Assembly (NCBI RefSeq): GCF_905220365.1
Contig: NC_061153.1
Location: 9,010,001 to 9,074,000, forward strand
DNA: 64,000 nt
Direction of reading: 5' to 3'
Source of the DNA: Vanessa cardui
Taxonomy: Eukaryota > Arthropoda > Insecta > Lepidoptera > Nymphalidae
Shown: piece after piece, positions 20,009 to 32,413 of the stretch
Numbering within the stretch: position 1 is the stretch's first letter
Layout: the number at the start of each line of letters is the position of its first letter
The notes under the pieces: model-generated
Seen by the model: the letters and a program-made list of their open reading frames with translations, nothing else
Told to the model about the DNA's origin: nothing
Database searches by the model: none
Program-made: the position numbers and the translations under genes

Positions 20009-21260
20009 GCAGTCGCAGACCATCACATTACGGGGTGCGCGCTCGCCGGCTTGCCGCGCGGGACTAGTCGCGGTGCGGAGGAGTGCAGCCGCACTGTCAC
20101 TAAGTTAGATAACGAATTAGTTACTAAAGAGTTAAAATCCGTTGACTGGAACACAGCGCTCACATACCACTGTCCTGATAGCGTATTAGACTTTATAGTA
20201 AATAAATTTCAATGTATATATAAAAAGTGCATAATAACGATAACAGAAAATAGTAAAAAATGTCCGTGGTTTAATAATAAAATAAAAAACATGTGTAAGA
20301 AACGAAATAAATTATATAAGATGGAAAAAGGATATGAGTAATATAGAAAATAGAATTATTTACAATAAATACAGAAATAAGACAAACAAATATATAAACT
20401 ATGTAAAAAATTCATATTATAGGTTAGAAATAAGCAATAATTTTAAAAATACTAGAAAAGTGTGGCAAATTGTTAATAATTTATGTGGAAAAGTTACAAA
20501 ATCAGTAGATGAAATATTAATAAAATCTTTCAAGTTAGATATACAAACAGTTGCTGACAACTTTGCTGACGAATATAGTAAAAGTGTGGACGCAATAACA
20601 ACTTCATGTAACCAGGTTATGCTGGACTCGAAATCTTACCGTAGGTGCCCTGAAGTGACAATGCGATTGCGAAAAGCAAGTAGTGATGCTATTAAAAAAA
20701 TTATAACTAAATTAAACCAAAACAAAAGCCCGGGTCTCGACGGGGTGCGCGCTTCAGATATAAAGGCAATCAAGAATGAAATAACACCTGCATTGACATA
20801 TCTTGTAAACACGTGCATTCCCACTTCTAGGTACCCAAATCAATTAAAAAAAGGTATTATTCGTCCGATATACAAAAGGGCAACCATACAGATTATTGTA
20901 ACTATAGACCAATCACAATGTTATCCTGTATAGACAAAGTAGTTGAGAGATACTTGAGTCAGGAGATCAATGCTTTCTTACATAACTATAACATAATAAC
21001 GGACAGGCAATTTGGTTTCCAAAAGAACCGGAGTACTTCTCAACTACTGTGTAAATTCACCAATGACGTCAACAATTACATGAATGAGAAAATGCATGTA
21101 ATTGTTGTTTTCATTGATTTTAGTAAAGCATTCGATTGCCTTGTATACAATACATTATATATGCTATAATATAATATATTATATAAGCTGCAGGACAATG
21201 GTGTACAGGGTCCTTTGCTCGAATGGTTCAAGAATTACCACGAAAACAGGTATAGATATA
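20009..21260 (+). pseudogene. LINE-D ORF2, endonuclease end and partial RT
   Basis: Starts with AVADHHITGCALAG in the frame left at 14081. Frameshifts lie near 20335 and 20885-20918. RT motifs present: NKSPGLDGVRASDIK, GIIRPIYK, TMLSCIDKVVERYL, RQFGFQKNRSTSQ and VFIDFSKAFDCL. An insertion of TATA-type DNA near 21160 precedes LQDNGVQGPLLEWFKNYHENR; similarity ends at about 21260. The catalytic FADD and everything 3' are missing. Confidence 0.75.
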
Positions 21261-22029
21261 GGTATAACAGGCTCTCTATCATACTACAATTCCCTTATAC
21301 ATCTTCATGTAAAGTACAGGAGCATTCATCATAGCAATGATTTGCTATCGCTACAAGTTTGCAAAAAAGAAGTACCTTAGTGAAATAAAAATCTCTACAT
21401 CGAAAGATAAACTTAGTGAGCAATTAGATGAAGCTGGAGCGTCAGAATCAATCAAGAAGATGCCAGCAACATTTTATCTCAATGTTCTAAAATAGTCGCT
21501 GATCTGAGAGTGGAGGAGTTACGTACACACACATCAAGAGGACTGATGATGCAGCGATTCCTTCGTCGTGAGAACCAAACTAAGTGTAACATTGCAAATG
21601 TGATTTTATAATTTAATTATTCATTCTAATTACTTACATCGAGTAGGCTATACATGTTAATTAGGAAATAAGTTTTATTGTAATTTCTTTTAATTAAATA
21701 AGTTTAAATTAGTTTTTTGTTTTTTTTTCGACTTTCGACTGTAGCTAACGTAACTGTCTTGTAAATAATATTTTTAACTTAGAATTATACTAATTGTAAA
21801 CCGGCGACACCGCCTTCATTCTTCTATGCACCAAATTATAATACTAACATGTCTAATCTAGCTTCAACTAATATTCAAAGTTCGACAACTACTGACGAAC
21901 AATTTTTACGTGCGCCAGTAATAGAGGCGGGTAATTTTGTATATTTAAGCGTTACTGTAAAATAACCTTCTGTACCGAAAGCAATTCAATCACGTGATGA
22001 CAAATTTTCCTATTTTTATTGAATTAATA
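21261..22029. other. Unresolved stretch
   Basis: No confident gene. A 38-codon ORF at 21849-21965 starts MSNLASTNIQSS and could be the N-terminus of the DIRS ORF1, since the DIRS RT lies downstream on the same strand. A short open piece at about 21490-21612 was not recognised. The rest is AT-rich. Confidence 0.3.
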
Positions 22030-23234
22030 ACAGGTGGTAAAATTAATAACAGGAATCACATTTAACGAAACAGCTCCATTGGTTCTTCCAACCTTGTATG
22101 TATTAGAAAGATTCGAACTCCAACTTCACATTCGAAATTCAAAATTTAATTCAATTAAAAGGTTTAGAACCCGCTCCCCTGACACCGTCTTTCATATCTC
22201 CATTTTTTATAAGACGCTTCAAGGCGGTTGAATCACTACATCAAACCGAGACATTTTCATCTTTTCCACCATCAACCGTCAAAGTCCCCGAGTTCTTACA
22301 ACATGGGGATTGGATGGTCAAACTGGATTTAAGCCAGGCTTATTCATCTTCCCATATAAGAGCAGCACAGGAGGTTTCTCCGGATCAGTTCTCAGAGTCG
22401 TCCCCTTAGATAATTTGTCTGCCATTCGGATTAACTGTACCGCGTATCGCGGATTTTTGCTTCAGTAACACACTGGACGCCCGAAATACTTCGCAGAAAC
22501 GGTCTGCGACTAATGGTCTATTCAGATGATTATCTACTTGTACACCAGGACAGAAACGTTTTTAGAGTTCAAGTAAAGATGGCCATACGTTTTTGAGCAG
22601 CCTAGGTTAGTGGATCAATTGGAAAAAAATAATTACGACACCAACGTGATTACAAACTTTCTGGGAATTGTATGGGATACAAAATCCAACATCATCAGAA
22701 TTTGAGCATGCAGCTTGCGACCGGCAGTTGGAACCTAATGCAGTTGCAACGCCTCGTAGGATATCTCAACTTTGCAACCTTCATTACCCACCGGGGAAGG
22801 TTTCATTGCCGAGTCCTGCAGTACCACACCAACAAGCTATCCTCGGGTATCCTCGCTTATCAAAGCAGTATCCGGACGAGGTACGTACAGAGCTGCGCTG
22901 GTGGTTAGAGAACATCAGTCAGAGGACACCCATTCATCCTCAAAGAATGGCCACGAACCACGTCATCACTGACGCGTTGGAAATTCAATGAGGAGCCCTT
23001 GTAAACAACGAAATAATAGAAGGGTCATGGGAACACCACCAGACCGAATGGCACTTAAATTTGAAGGAGATGTTAGCAGTGAGAGCAGCCATATCCTCCA
23101 GAACAACTTTGCTCCAAGACTCGAGAATCATTCTTCAGTACGACAACAGAACAGTTGTTTTCTATATAAAGAACGAGGGAGGAAGCCGGTCACGACAATT
23201 GCTAGATCTGACTCAAAAACGGCTGGCTCTAGTA

Positions 23235-23414
23235 GACCACTTCAATGTTGTTCTTCTCTCTCACCACCTGCCGGAACAGTACAACACCGAAGCCGACCAC
23301 CTCAATGTTGTACTTCTCTCACACCACCTACCGGTAATGTACAACACAGAACCCGACCACCTTAATGTTGTACTTCTCCCTCGCCACCTGCGGGGACTGT
23401 ACAACACCGAAGCA
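23235..23414 (+). repeat. Triplicated 60 bp unit inside DIRS RNase H
   Basis: Units 23235-23294, 23295-23354 and 23355-23414 are tandem copies (each starts GACCACNTNAATGTTGT) encoding a 20-residue H(F/L)NVVLL...YNTE unit. The phase is preserved, and the copies differ at several positions. Confidence 0.9.
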
Positions 23415-23920
23415 CCACCAACCACCTCTCACGAAATCACGCAGGCTTCGAGTGGCATCTCACAGAAGAAGCAACCACGAGGCTGTTCAATCTGTGGGAA
23501 ACACCAGACAGTTTTGTTCGCGTCACGGAAAGCACACGTAGTAACAAACTATGTTACTCTAGACTTGCTAGACGCAAAAGCCTGTTTTTAAGACGTCTTC
23601 AGCAGATCCTGGCACTATCGACTGGCATGGTTGTTTCCACTGTCCAGTCTGATATCCAGGGTGCTAGGCAACCTCAACTCAGCATCAGGTCAGTACAAAC
23701 TAGTGGCACCTAAATGGAAGAAGCCCTTTTGGAAGTCAGACCTGAAAGCACGTGCCCTCAAACGACCTGTGAAATTCAGAGATCTGAGCAACAGTCTGGT
23801 GGACACATTGATAATGATACTGCCTGCTCAATTCAGTAGTCTACGTCTGGAAGCTTGGCTTATCTCGGGTGTGATGCGCTGACGGAGACATGGACATCCC
23901 AGAAGAAAAAGCCTACTATT

Positions 23921-24059
23921 GTCTACCCGTGACCACGAACACTGTAAAGTGCTCAAAACGTCGGGATGTTAAAAATAATTAATATACGCGATTCAAATCC
24001 GTTAAAATTAGTTTTATTTCAATGTGTAATAATCGCGAAAATTTAAGACACATTAAACT
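23921..24059 (+). mobile_element. Penelope-like terminal unit, 139 bp
   Basis: Same unit as 12871-13002 and 61822-61953, in plus orientation. It is flanked by TACTATT (23914-23920 and 24060-24066). It contains GTGACCACGAACACTGTAAA and the downstream ACGTCGGGATG. It lies in the DIRS element between RNase H and recombinase. Confidence 0.8.
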
Positions 24060-24122
24060 TACTATTATCGAGCTGGAGAGAGTCTAAGATAAGGACATAC
24101 GCCCTTAATTGGAAAAAATGGG

Positions 24123-24299
24123 TGTTTACGCCACTAACATTGTCGTATGAATGTGAGATGTATGCGTTAGTGTGTGTAGGCATTTAATAGATTTAAATTA
24201 TATTTTTAATACAGTCGCCAATAAACCACGTCCCGATCAACACCTCGTTTCAATTTTCTAAGCCCATACAAAGAGCAGTAAGCCTTAAGTGCATATAAA
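24123..24299 (+). repeat. BEL/Pao 5' LTR
   Basis: Starts TGTTTACGCC. The end is set at ATATAAA by comparison with 40858-41034. The leader that follows (TGGTCGAAAATTGAGCCGG, from 24303) is a plausible primer-binding site, as it begins with TGG. Confidence 0.8.
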
Positions 24300-24520
24300 T
24301 ATGGTCGAAAATTGAGCCGGATAGTTTTTTTTACCTGTAATTAACTACACAAAAGGCTGATCGCTCGAACAAAAGGGATCGGAGTCCATCAGCGATAAGA
24401 AGTTGTTTACTTGCAAATCGACGCTTCAAGTTATATTCAAGTAATTCTAACGTTATTGAAACATGGCTAATAAACACTCCGGAGTAAATTTCGAGCATTC
24501 TAGAAGATACGGCGCAAGTT

Positions 24521-25744
24521 TTGCAGAATGCAAAAAATAATTTGAAAAAATGTCCTAAAGAAAGACTTACGAAAGGATATCTGGAATCAAGAGTAAAAAT
24601 TATCGAAGATTATTGGAATATTTTTAAAGAAGCACATCAAAATCTTATAAAATGTACACCCAGAGAGCAACGTGGAATTTTACCGTATTTTGTCAACGAG
24701 GAATTTTATATTCAAGAAGATGTTTACTTATATTTTCAAGGCTATTTAAAGGATATTTTGGCATTAAAATCAGACTGGAAGAAAAACTAACAAAGAAAAT
24801 AATGACGCGAGTAACTCGGATAATTCCGTTCATGCAATGGCTAAGTTACCGAGGATACAACTATTGACATTTTCGGGAAGTTATGAAGAATGGCCAACTT
24901 ATCAAGATTTATTTATTTCACTTGTGCATCAAGATAAAACACTTAGAGAAGTTCAGAAACTACACTATTTAAAAACCAGTATTACCGGCGAAGCAACAGC
25001 TTTATTTAAACATTTACAAATAACAAAACGGACAACTACTCGCTCGCTTGGAATACCCTACAGAACAGATACGGAAACCGACGTATAATAGTAAACTCTC
25101 TGTTAAAACGACTCTTTTCGCAGAAGAAACAAAATATACAGTCCGCTAAAAATTTATATTATATATTAAATATATATTTAAATAGTTTACAAAATATGAA
25201 AATCAACACCGACTCATGGGATCCTGTAATAATATTTCTGGTTGTTCAGAGATTGGACCCGGAGTGACATAGACAGTGAGAAGAATTTTCCTATAGAGAA
25301 AATACAGAAGAGTTGCCCACCTGGGAAGATTTAAAGAAGTTCTTAGAATCAAAATTTCGCACTCTAGAATTAGTTACACCAACATCTATATCAAAAGAAA
25401 GAACATCGAAAGAAGGAGTTTATCACATCACAAGCCCTTTTAAAGTGTGCTTAAAATGCAAGGGTGACCACACATTAAGCCATTGTGGAGATTTTTCAAA
25501 ACTATTGTCAACTTCTAGAAATTTATTCGTTAAGGAAAATAGATTATGCTTTAATTGCCTAACATCGGGACATTCAGCAACGAGGTGTCGAGTGCCACAT
25601 ACTTGTCGCATTTGCCATAAACGCCATCACTCTCTTCTTCATCAATCAAGTCCAACGGATACTTCGGATAATTATGAACCTATACAACCGACAGTATCAT
25701 CACAATGCAATGAAGAAAGGGTACAAGTGAACACAACCATCGAA
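24521..25744 (+). pseudogene. BEL/Pao Gag
   Basis: Coiled/basic N-part (24521-24790), then in another frame the BEL-typical LPRIQLLTFSGSYEEWPTYQ, LFISLVHQD and LHYLKTSITGEA. A degraded or rearranged middle (25030-25310) follows. Next come zinc-binding repeats CLKCKGDHTLSHC, CFNCLTSGHSATRC and CRICHKRHHSLLH. Gag forms the virus-like particle and binds RNA. At least two frame changes make it a pseudogene. Confidence 0.75.
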
Positions 25745-26316
25745 GAGACTCTCTTCGGGATGTTTTTAACAAAGTGGGAATACTCACCGTTGCGTCGCAA
25801 TATATTTACAACAATATTATGTATATTCACAGTAACATTGATCACTTTGATAAAATCAGTGATAATCATTGTATGTGCACTAGAAGTAAGGATAAGCTTA
25901 TAACGCTAAGTTTCCGACTTTGCAAAGTCAATAGATCCTTCTTGGGGCAAGGTATCCGTTTCTATAATAAAATTCCGCAGAAATTTTTAACTTTGCCGTT
26001 TAGTAAATTCAAATCGTTTGCAAAAAATACATTGGTAGAAAAAGCATATTATTCGATACAAGATTTTATAGATGATAAAAAAGCGTGGATTTAATACCTG
26101 TTGACTTCCAAGCAGGATACATTAATTGAAATAATTGTATTTAATTAACATGACGTTGTATTTTTTAAACGTTAAAAAAGAGTAACTACTGAGTTTCTTG
26201 CCGGTTCTTCTCGGTAGAATCTACTTTCCGAACCGGCGGTAGCTTCACTTAATTGTAAAATGACGATTCAAAAGTGCTTATAAAAGCCTACTTGAATAAA
26301 GTTTATTTTGATTTTG
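25745..26316 (+). mobile_element. 5'-truncated LINE 3' end inserted in BEL
   Basis: Encodes the last 100 or so residues of a LINE ORF2 (GILTVASQYIYNN, SFLGQGIRFYNKIPQ, YYSIQDFIDDKKAW), ending with TAA near 26094. A 3' UTR follows, with the stretch GAGTTTCTTGCCGGTTCTTC and AATAAAG, that I recall as a very common lepidopteran LINE 3' end. The 5' boundary is approximate. GAACACAA before and GAATCACAA after may be a degraded TSD. LINE-G has a related C-terminus. Confidence 0.75.
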
Positions 26317-26742
26317 AATCACAAGGCACCTGTGTTCAATCAAGCATAGCGTTACTGGCTACTGCGTTAGTAAAAATAACAGACGACTATGGAAACGCGA
26401 CCGTAGTTAAAGCGCTCGTGGATAACGGTTCGCAAGCAACATTCATAAGCGAGAGAGCCGCGCAGTCATTACGTCTGAAGAGGACGCGTGTGAACGGAAC
26501 CATCACTGGTGTTGGCTCTACAATAACGAATGTGAAACATGCCACTGAAGTTCATATCTTCTCGAGATATGATGAAGAATTTAAAATCAAAATCAAGACT
26601 TACGTTATGCCAACGCGACTCACAAAGCAATTACCAACACAAAGCATCTCGATAAACACCTGGCTGCCCTTGGAAGGTCTTGTTCTGGCAGATCCAAGCT
26701 TTAACCAACCAGGACGAGTAGACATGCTACTGGGTGTTGATG
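26317..26742 (+). pseudogene. BEL/Pao protease
   Basis: Aspartic protease with ALVDNGSQATFISE (DNGS in place of DSGS), then LPLEGLVLADPSFNQPGRVDMLLGVDV, as in BEL Pol polyproteins. The frame is ended by a 34 bp insert (about 26743-26776, an AATAAAAATTAAATAAATAA-type LINE tail), after which Pol resumes. Confidence 0.75.
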
Positions 26743-26778
26743 TATGTGCCCAATAAAAATTAAATAAATAAATAAAAT

Positions 26779-28710
26779 TATGAAGAGTGAAGTAATCAAG
26801 GGTCCCCCAGGTACTCCATGTGCCCAAAATACCAGCCTGGGTTGGATTCTATTTGGAAGCATACAAAAAAAGGTTAATAGAGATGAAATTATAAGCATGC
26901 ACCTGAATCCGGACCTGGATGATATGTTAAAGCAAATGTGGGAAAAGGATATAGATGAAAAAAGACTACCTACACCAGAAGAAAGAAAGTGTGAAGAGAT
27001 ATATAAAGCTACCACCACCAGGACAGAAGAGGGAAGGTACATTGTGAAGTTACCAACAAAAACAAATACATTGCTATCAACAGAAGGAAAAACAAGAGAC
27101 ATAGCACTAAGAAGATTAAATCAATTAGAGAAAAGATTTGAAAAAGATAGAGGTTTGAAGGAGGAATACATTAAGGTTATGGAAGAATACAAAGACATGG
27201 AACATATGGAAGAAGTACCACAACACGAAATAAACAATCCATCTGTCTACCTACCGCATCACGCTATAGTTAAAAACAAAAAGGAAACAACTAAGGTTAG
27301 AACAGTTTTTAATGCGTCATAAAAGGATATAATCAAATATCACTCAATGATGAATTACTAGTTGGTCCACAATTACAAGATGACACGAGAAGCCTAGTTC
27401 TGAGATGGCGCATGAAAAGAGTGTATTTCGTCGCAGACATACAAAAAATGTATCGCCAAATTCTAGTCACTAAGGAAGATAGCGATCGACAGAGAATTCT
27501 CTGGCGAAGTAACACAGCTGATCCTGTCACAGATTATCGTCTTCTAAGAGTAACCTTCGGGACTACTTCTGCTCCTTTCTTAGCAGTCAGAACGTTACAT
27601 CAAGTTGCCGAAGATGAAGGCTATAATTGTCCCGACGCAGCCGCTATAATCAAACAAGACTTTTATATGGACGATCTCATGTCTGTCACCCGAGGCTATA
27701 AAGCTTGCAAGGAATATTGACATGATCTTACGAAAGGGAGGTTTCATCTTACAAAAGTGGTGCTCTAACGACGCAGACTTTCTGAAACAATTCGAACCTA
27801 ATCAAAGAAGTTCAAGAGTAAACCTAGACATCACAATTGATAGCAGTATCAGAGCACTAGGACTACAGTGGAATATGGGCAAGGAGAAATTTCAATATAC
27901 CCTAAACATGCCTACCTTGTCTAATACAATCACGAAGCGAACAATTCACATTCAATGTTTGTTTGACCCGCTTGGCTGGTTAGCACCTTCTGTCTTACCT
28001 TGTAAATTACCTATTAAAAGGATGTGGATGCAAGAACTGACTTGGGATGAAGAAGTAGATCAGACAGCAGCTGACGAATGGATAGACCTGCGAAACAGTT
28101 TTATATACTTACCTGATATAGAAATACATAGATCGATGGCTCCAAACAACTGAAAACCTAATGAAAAATGTGTCAGTTCACGGATTCTGCGATGCATCCA
28201 ATCAGGCATATGCAGCAGTTGCCTATTATTTAAGAGTAATGACAGAGACAGGCGATGTAAAAACTACAATCATCGCAGCTAAAACACGTGTAGCTTCAAT
28301 AAAGGCCAAATCCTTACCTCGTCTCGAACTATGTGGAGCAGTGTTATTAGCTGGTCTCCTAAAACAAATAAAGGAAGCTATGAGAATACGCTATAGTCCT
28401 GTCTTGGCTATTTGGAGATCCTGCCCGATGGAATATCTTCGTGAGGAATCGCGTGGTTGAGATCCTGGAAGACATTGGTAATCACAATTGGTATCATGTA
28501 CAATCACAAGATAACCCCGCTGATGTAGCCACAAGAGGATGTTCATTGCTTGATCTAAAGGAGAATAATATGTGGTGGAATGGTCCAGTATGGCTAAAAA
28601 ATGAAGAAATTGAATTTACTCGGCCCCGGAACACAGCTACAAACCTAGAATGTAAAGATATTATACATGCAAACCTGAAAATAGAAAAAGAAAATAAAAG
28701 ATTAATTTGA
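26779..28710 (+). pseudogene. BEL/Pao reverse transcriptase and RNase H
   Basis: RT: GPPGTPCAQNTSLGWILFG, VRTVFNAS then stop, VYFVADIQKMYRQILV, TFGTTSAPFLAVRTL and FYMDDLMSV (YMDD at 27664-27675). RNase H: GFCDASNQAYAAVAYYL, SIKAKSLPRLELCGA and WYHVQSQDNPADVATRG. Breaks at 27320-27322 (stop), 27718-27720 (stop), about 28153 and about 28440. The catalytic dyad is intact but the polyprotein is not. Confidence 0.8.
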
Positions 28711-29827
28711 AAATTTGAAAATTGTGATACTTTAACAGAATTACTCAAAGTGATAACATACAGTAAAAGATTTTTAAGAGGACGTAAATTGAAGGACAAA
28801 GATACAGCAATCACAACAATAGAGTTAGATGAAGCGTTAAAGACATGCATTAAACTAGTCCAAAAAGACAGTTTTCAAAAATATATTGATTATTTGAAGC
28901 TAAAGGAAATGTAAAAGAAAATAGCAAATTAAAGTCATTACAACTTTACCTTCACGGAGATGATATCCTCAGGGTGGGCGGTAGATTGCAGAATGCTGAC
29001 ATAAAGACAGTAGACATCCTGTAATACTAGACTATGATACTTACCTGTCTAATCTTATTGTCGAAGACGCACACTTGAAGACGCTGCACGGTGGACCGCA
29101 ACTCATGTTGGGATACTTACGCTTGAAGTACTGGATCCTGAAAGCAAAAAAAATAGTTAAACACAAATATGGAAAATGTCTTATATGTGCTAAGCAAAAT
29201 GCTGCCGTAAAATCGCAGCTAATGGGAGACTTACCACGAGAAAGAGTAACTCCATCGAGACCTTTTTATAACAGTGGCGTGGATTTCGCTGGTCCATATC
29301 ACATCCTGATGTCTAAAGGTAGAAGAGCTAAAATAACAAAGGCATACATTGTCATATTTGTTTGTATGTCGACCAAGGCCATCCATCTTGAGCTCGTGGG
29401 AGATATGACATCCAATTCTTTCATTGTTGCCATGAGAAGATTTGTCGCTAGACGTGGCAGATGTGCGCATCTATGGAGCGACCAAGGTAGAAACTTTGTG
29501 GGCGCAAACAAGGAACTTTCAATAGCCTGGAAGGAAGCCTAATTAGAATTTGAAGGTCAGATTGCAGAAACCCTTGCCCTTGACGGCACACAATGGCATT
29601 TCATACCAGCCTATAGTCCTCACATGGGTGGATTGTGGGAGGCCGGCGTGAAGTCGATGAAATACCACTTGAAAATAATTCTGACAGCCAACCTAACTTA
29701 TGAAGAAATGCTAGCCCTGCTATGTCAAATAGAGGCGTGCCTTAACTCAAGACCTTTGACCCCTGTTAACGAGTTAGATTTTCATAATGAGCCACTTACA
29801 CCTGGTCATTTTTTAATTGGCAAAGCT
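28711..29827 (+). pseudogene. BEL/Pao integrase
   Basis: A degenerate H2C2 region follows the RNase H (CLICAKQNA at about 29180). Core motifs are NSGVDFAGPYH (first Asp), STKAIHLELV, HLWSDQGRNFVG (second Asp), a stop at 29540-29542, then YSPHMGGLWEAGVKS (Glu) and LNSRPLTP, PLTPGHFLIGK. The ORF is cut right after FLIGK by LINE-H, and I do not recognise its C-terminus on the far side. Confidence 0.8.
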
Positions 29828-29894
29828 ACATATATATCCTATATATTAACAAAAAATACAAATGAAACAGATACGAGTATATTGTCGTCTACAT

Positions 29895-31510
29895 GTTCGT
29901 TTTGCAAAGCCAAATAATAACGTTTTAATCGATTTTTGAAGATGTTAATTGTTTCTGAATGCCGAATGGTATACGGCAAATCATTCACACAGTTTAGCAG
30001 TTTTAACTGTAAAAGATTCGTTGTAACACTTAGAGTGACTTATTGGTAATTTTAATTTATTGTCACTTCTGGACCGAAGATTAGGATGCGGAGGAGAGTC
30101 AATTGTAAAGAAAGCAAAGCGTTCTTTAAGATAGTGAGGAGTGTGGGGATGAAAAAGGATGGTAAAGAGAGTGCAAAGAGCATGGAAATTTCTACGATAC
30201 CGAACAGATAACCACTGAAGTTTAGAACGGTATTGAGAAATATGGTCAAATTTCTTCAACCCAAATACGTACCTAATGCATGGATTTTGTAACCGCTCCA
30301 ACTTATCCAACAGTTCTTGTGTGGGATTTATGTAACAAGCATCAGCATAATCGAGGATAGGAAGTAATAGTGAGTTGACTAAAGTGATTTTTGTTTTTAT
30401 AGTTAACAGGTTTTTCCAACGCTTAATGGTACCTATTGTAGCAAAAATCTTTCGGCTAACATTTGACACCTGCGGTGCCCTAAGTGAGCTATCTAAAATG
30501 ACACCAAGATTTTTAACCTTATCGGTACAATTTATGCAAATCCCATCAGTATTTATTTATTTAATTACAACAAAGAAAAGAAAATAAGAGCGTGCAAAGG
30601 CGGTCTTAGTGGTAGCAGCAAAAACACTATCCCAATTTATATTACTGAGGTCGTGCATGAAATTATTATTGTCAAAATTTTTGAAGCTTCGTCGCATAAC
30701 AACTGTGGGCTTAACTTTCGGAGGTCGGACTTTGTATGAAAGGAAAATAAGATCGTGATAGGAAAAGGCTTCAGCCGGAAGTTGGCCGTGGAAATGGACA
30801 TGATTAGGCGAGGATACAATCATTAGGTCTAATTGGGATGGGATGCAATTCGGGAAGAAATGTGTGGCATTGGAAGGAAGTAGATGCAGATTTGAGCTGT
30901 TTATGATATTACTGAGTCTTTTCGCACGAGCATCATTCTTTATAATACAAGTATTAAAATCACCCAATATTATAGTATGATCCACTGCAGATACATATTG
31001 CTCCAGTAGAGTTTCAAAAGTTTGGAAATAATTAATGTGCAAGGATGGACTGTAAAAAACTCCTAATAAAACTTTTAAACTACCAAACAGAAGTTCTATA
31101 AAAATATGTTCAGCAGTTTCTGAGTATTCAGAGGGTGATTTATCTAATATGGTAAAACGTATTTGACTGCGAAGGTATATAGCGACCCCGCCAGCTCTCT
31201 TATTCGTACGGTCGTTTCGTATGAGATGGAAACCTGGAATAGTGTAAGAGGTCGAAGGAAGAGAAGGCTTAAGGAAGGTTTCAGAAACAAGAATTGCGTG
31301 AATGTTTTTGGAGTCAAAAGACGAGAGAAGATAGGGATAATGAGCAGGGATGCTTTGGGCATTTAGATGGACTACATTGAAGTTTTTGGGAACTGAAGAG
31401 AAATTAGATTTCAGAAGTGAACTTAAAGGTGCAGCAGTACTGTGGAAGCTGTCCTCCGAATCAGCCGAAGCTGAATCATAAACACTATCATTATCAGATA
31501 TTTGGCTCAT
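29895..31510 (-). pseudogene. LINE-H ORF2, endonuclease and C-terminal domain, RT deleted
   Basis: Endonuclease intact from ATG 31510: NVVHLNAQSIPAHY, LVSETFLKPSLPS, GGVAIYLRS, LLGVFYSPS, ILGDFNTC, DLMIVSS, FSYHDLIFLSYK. It reads into stop at about 30557. The RT core is wholly absent. Then 30469-29981 encodes the LINE C-terminal domain (SLLLPILDYADACYI, LERLQNPCIRYVFG), with a frameshift near 29981. The junction (30545-30625) carries a short LINE 3'-end sequence with (TAAA)n. The catalytic centre is lost. Confidence 0.8.
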
Positions 31511-32413
31511 GTTAAATAAAATAGATTGATAACAATATAAAATAAAATAAATATACCTATATAAAAAATAAGACTAATGTAATAATATAATACTATATAA
31601 TAAGAGATACTATAAACTAAATATTATGTAATACTAAATATTTTTACCCCGTCAGTAAATTGTAAGAAAACACACAATTACATACAATCATCTATGAGAA
31701 AATTCAACTAAAGTACAAAACACCAATGATGCTATATAACTATCGATAAAATTCATCAATTTCACCATTTAAAATATCTTCTAAAATTAAAACTATGTTG
31801 TATCACTACATCTACAAGTATAAAACATCATTGCACAACAAATAATATATAAAATACATATTGGCAAAGTAAGCAAAACAAAATACATATATATATATAT
31901 ATATCTACTATAATAGCGACAAGAAGAAAATCACATATTGTAATTGTTTAAGAATATTACAATACTACTACAATTTTTAATCTAACAATAACTATATACC
32001 TATACAATGCTTATAAATAAAAAATAAAACAAGAAACAAAACAAAAGAAAGAAGCAAAACAAATATATATAGGTATCTACTATAATAGCAACAAGAGGAA
32101 AATCTCATAGTAAAATTGTTTAAAAATATTACAATACTACTACAATTTTTAATCTCACAATAACTATATACCTATAGAATGCTTATAAATGAAAAAAAAA
32201 TAAAATAAATAAAACAAAAAACAAAACAACTAATAGTTTCATTCAAAATCAGTTTTGGCAATGATTATATAGTTATATGCAGATCACATACAATTTAATA
32301 TATAATATAATAAAGTAAAATCTTACTCCAAACTTCCCACATACATACAATTTATAAAATAAACAAATACTAATAAACATTTTCAATGATTTATAAATAT
32401 ATAAATATAATTA
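31511..32413 (-). other. LINE-H inter-ORF spacer with 172 bp tandem duplication
   Basis: AT-rich and non-coding. Two tandem copies about 116 bp long start at 31903 and 32075 (172 bp period), each running from ATCTACTATAATAGC to AATGCTTATAAAT. A similar long spacer separates the ORFs of LINE-J (49039-51126), so it belongs to the family. Confidence 0.7.

Larger units (their letters stand above)
13353..21260 (+). mobile_element. LINE-D, non-LTR retrotransposon split by gypsy-1
   Basis: ORF2-only, 5' truncated relative of LINE-C in opposite orientation. The endonuclease runs to 14081 and continues at 20009 after gypsy-1. The RT continues to about 21260, where recognisable sequence ends before the FADD motif. 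No ORF1 and no 3' tail were found. Confidence 0.8.
22030..24122 (+). pseudogene. DIRS-like reverse transcriptase and RNase H
   Basis: RT: VPEFLQHGDWMVKLDLSQAY, LPFGLTVP and an active-site motif YSDDYLLVHQD at 22519-22551 (YxDD). RNase H: TDALEIQ followed by an in-frame TGA at 22989-22991 where Trp is expected, then GALVNNEIIEGSW, LKEMLAVRAAI and LQYDNRTVVFYIKNEGG. Downstream is the DIRS-typical segment TNYVTLDLLDAKACF, and in another frame LNSASGQYKLVAPKWKKPFW. Several frameshifts. The last part, LNWKKW, is the start of the recombinase region and is cut by the BEL element. Confidence 0.75.
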
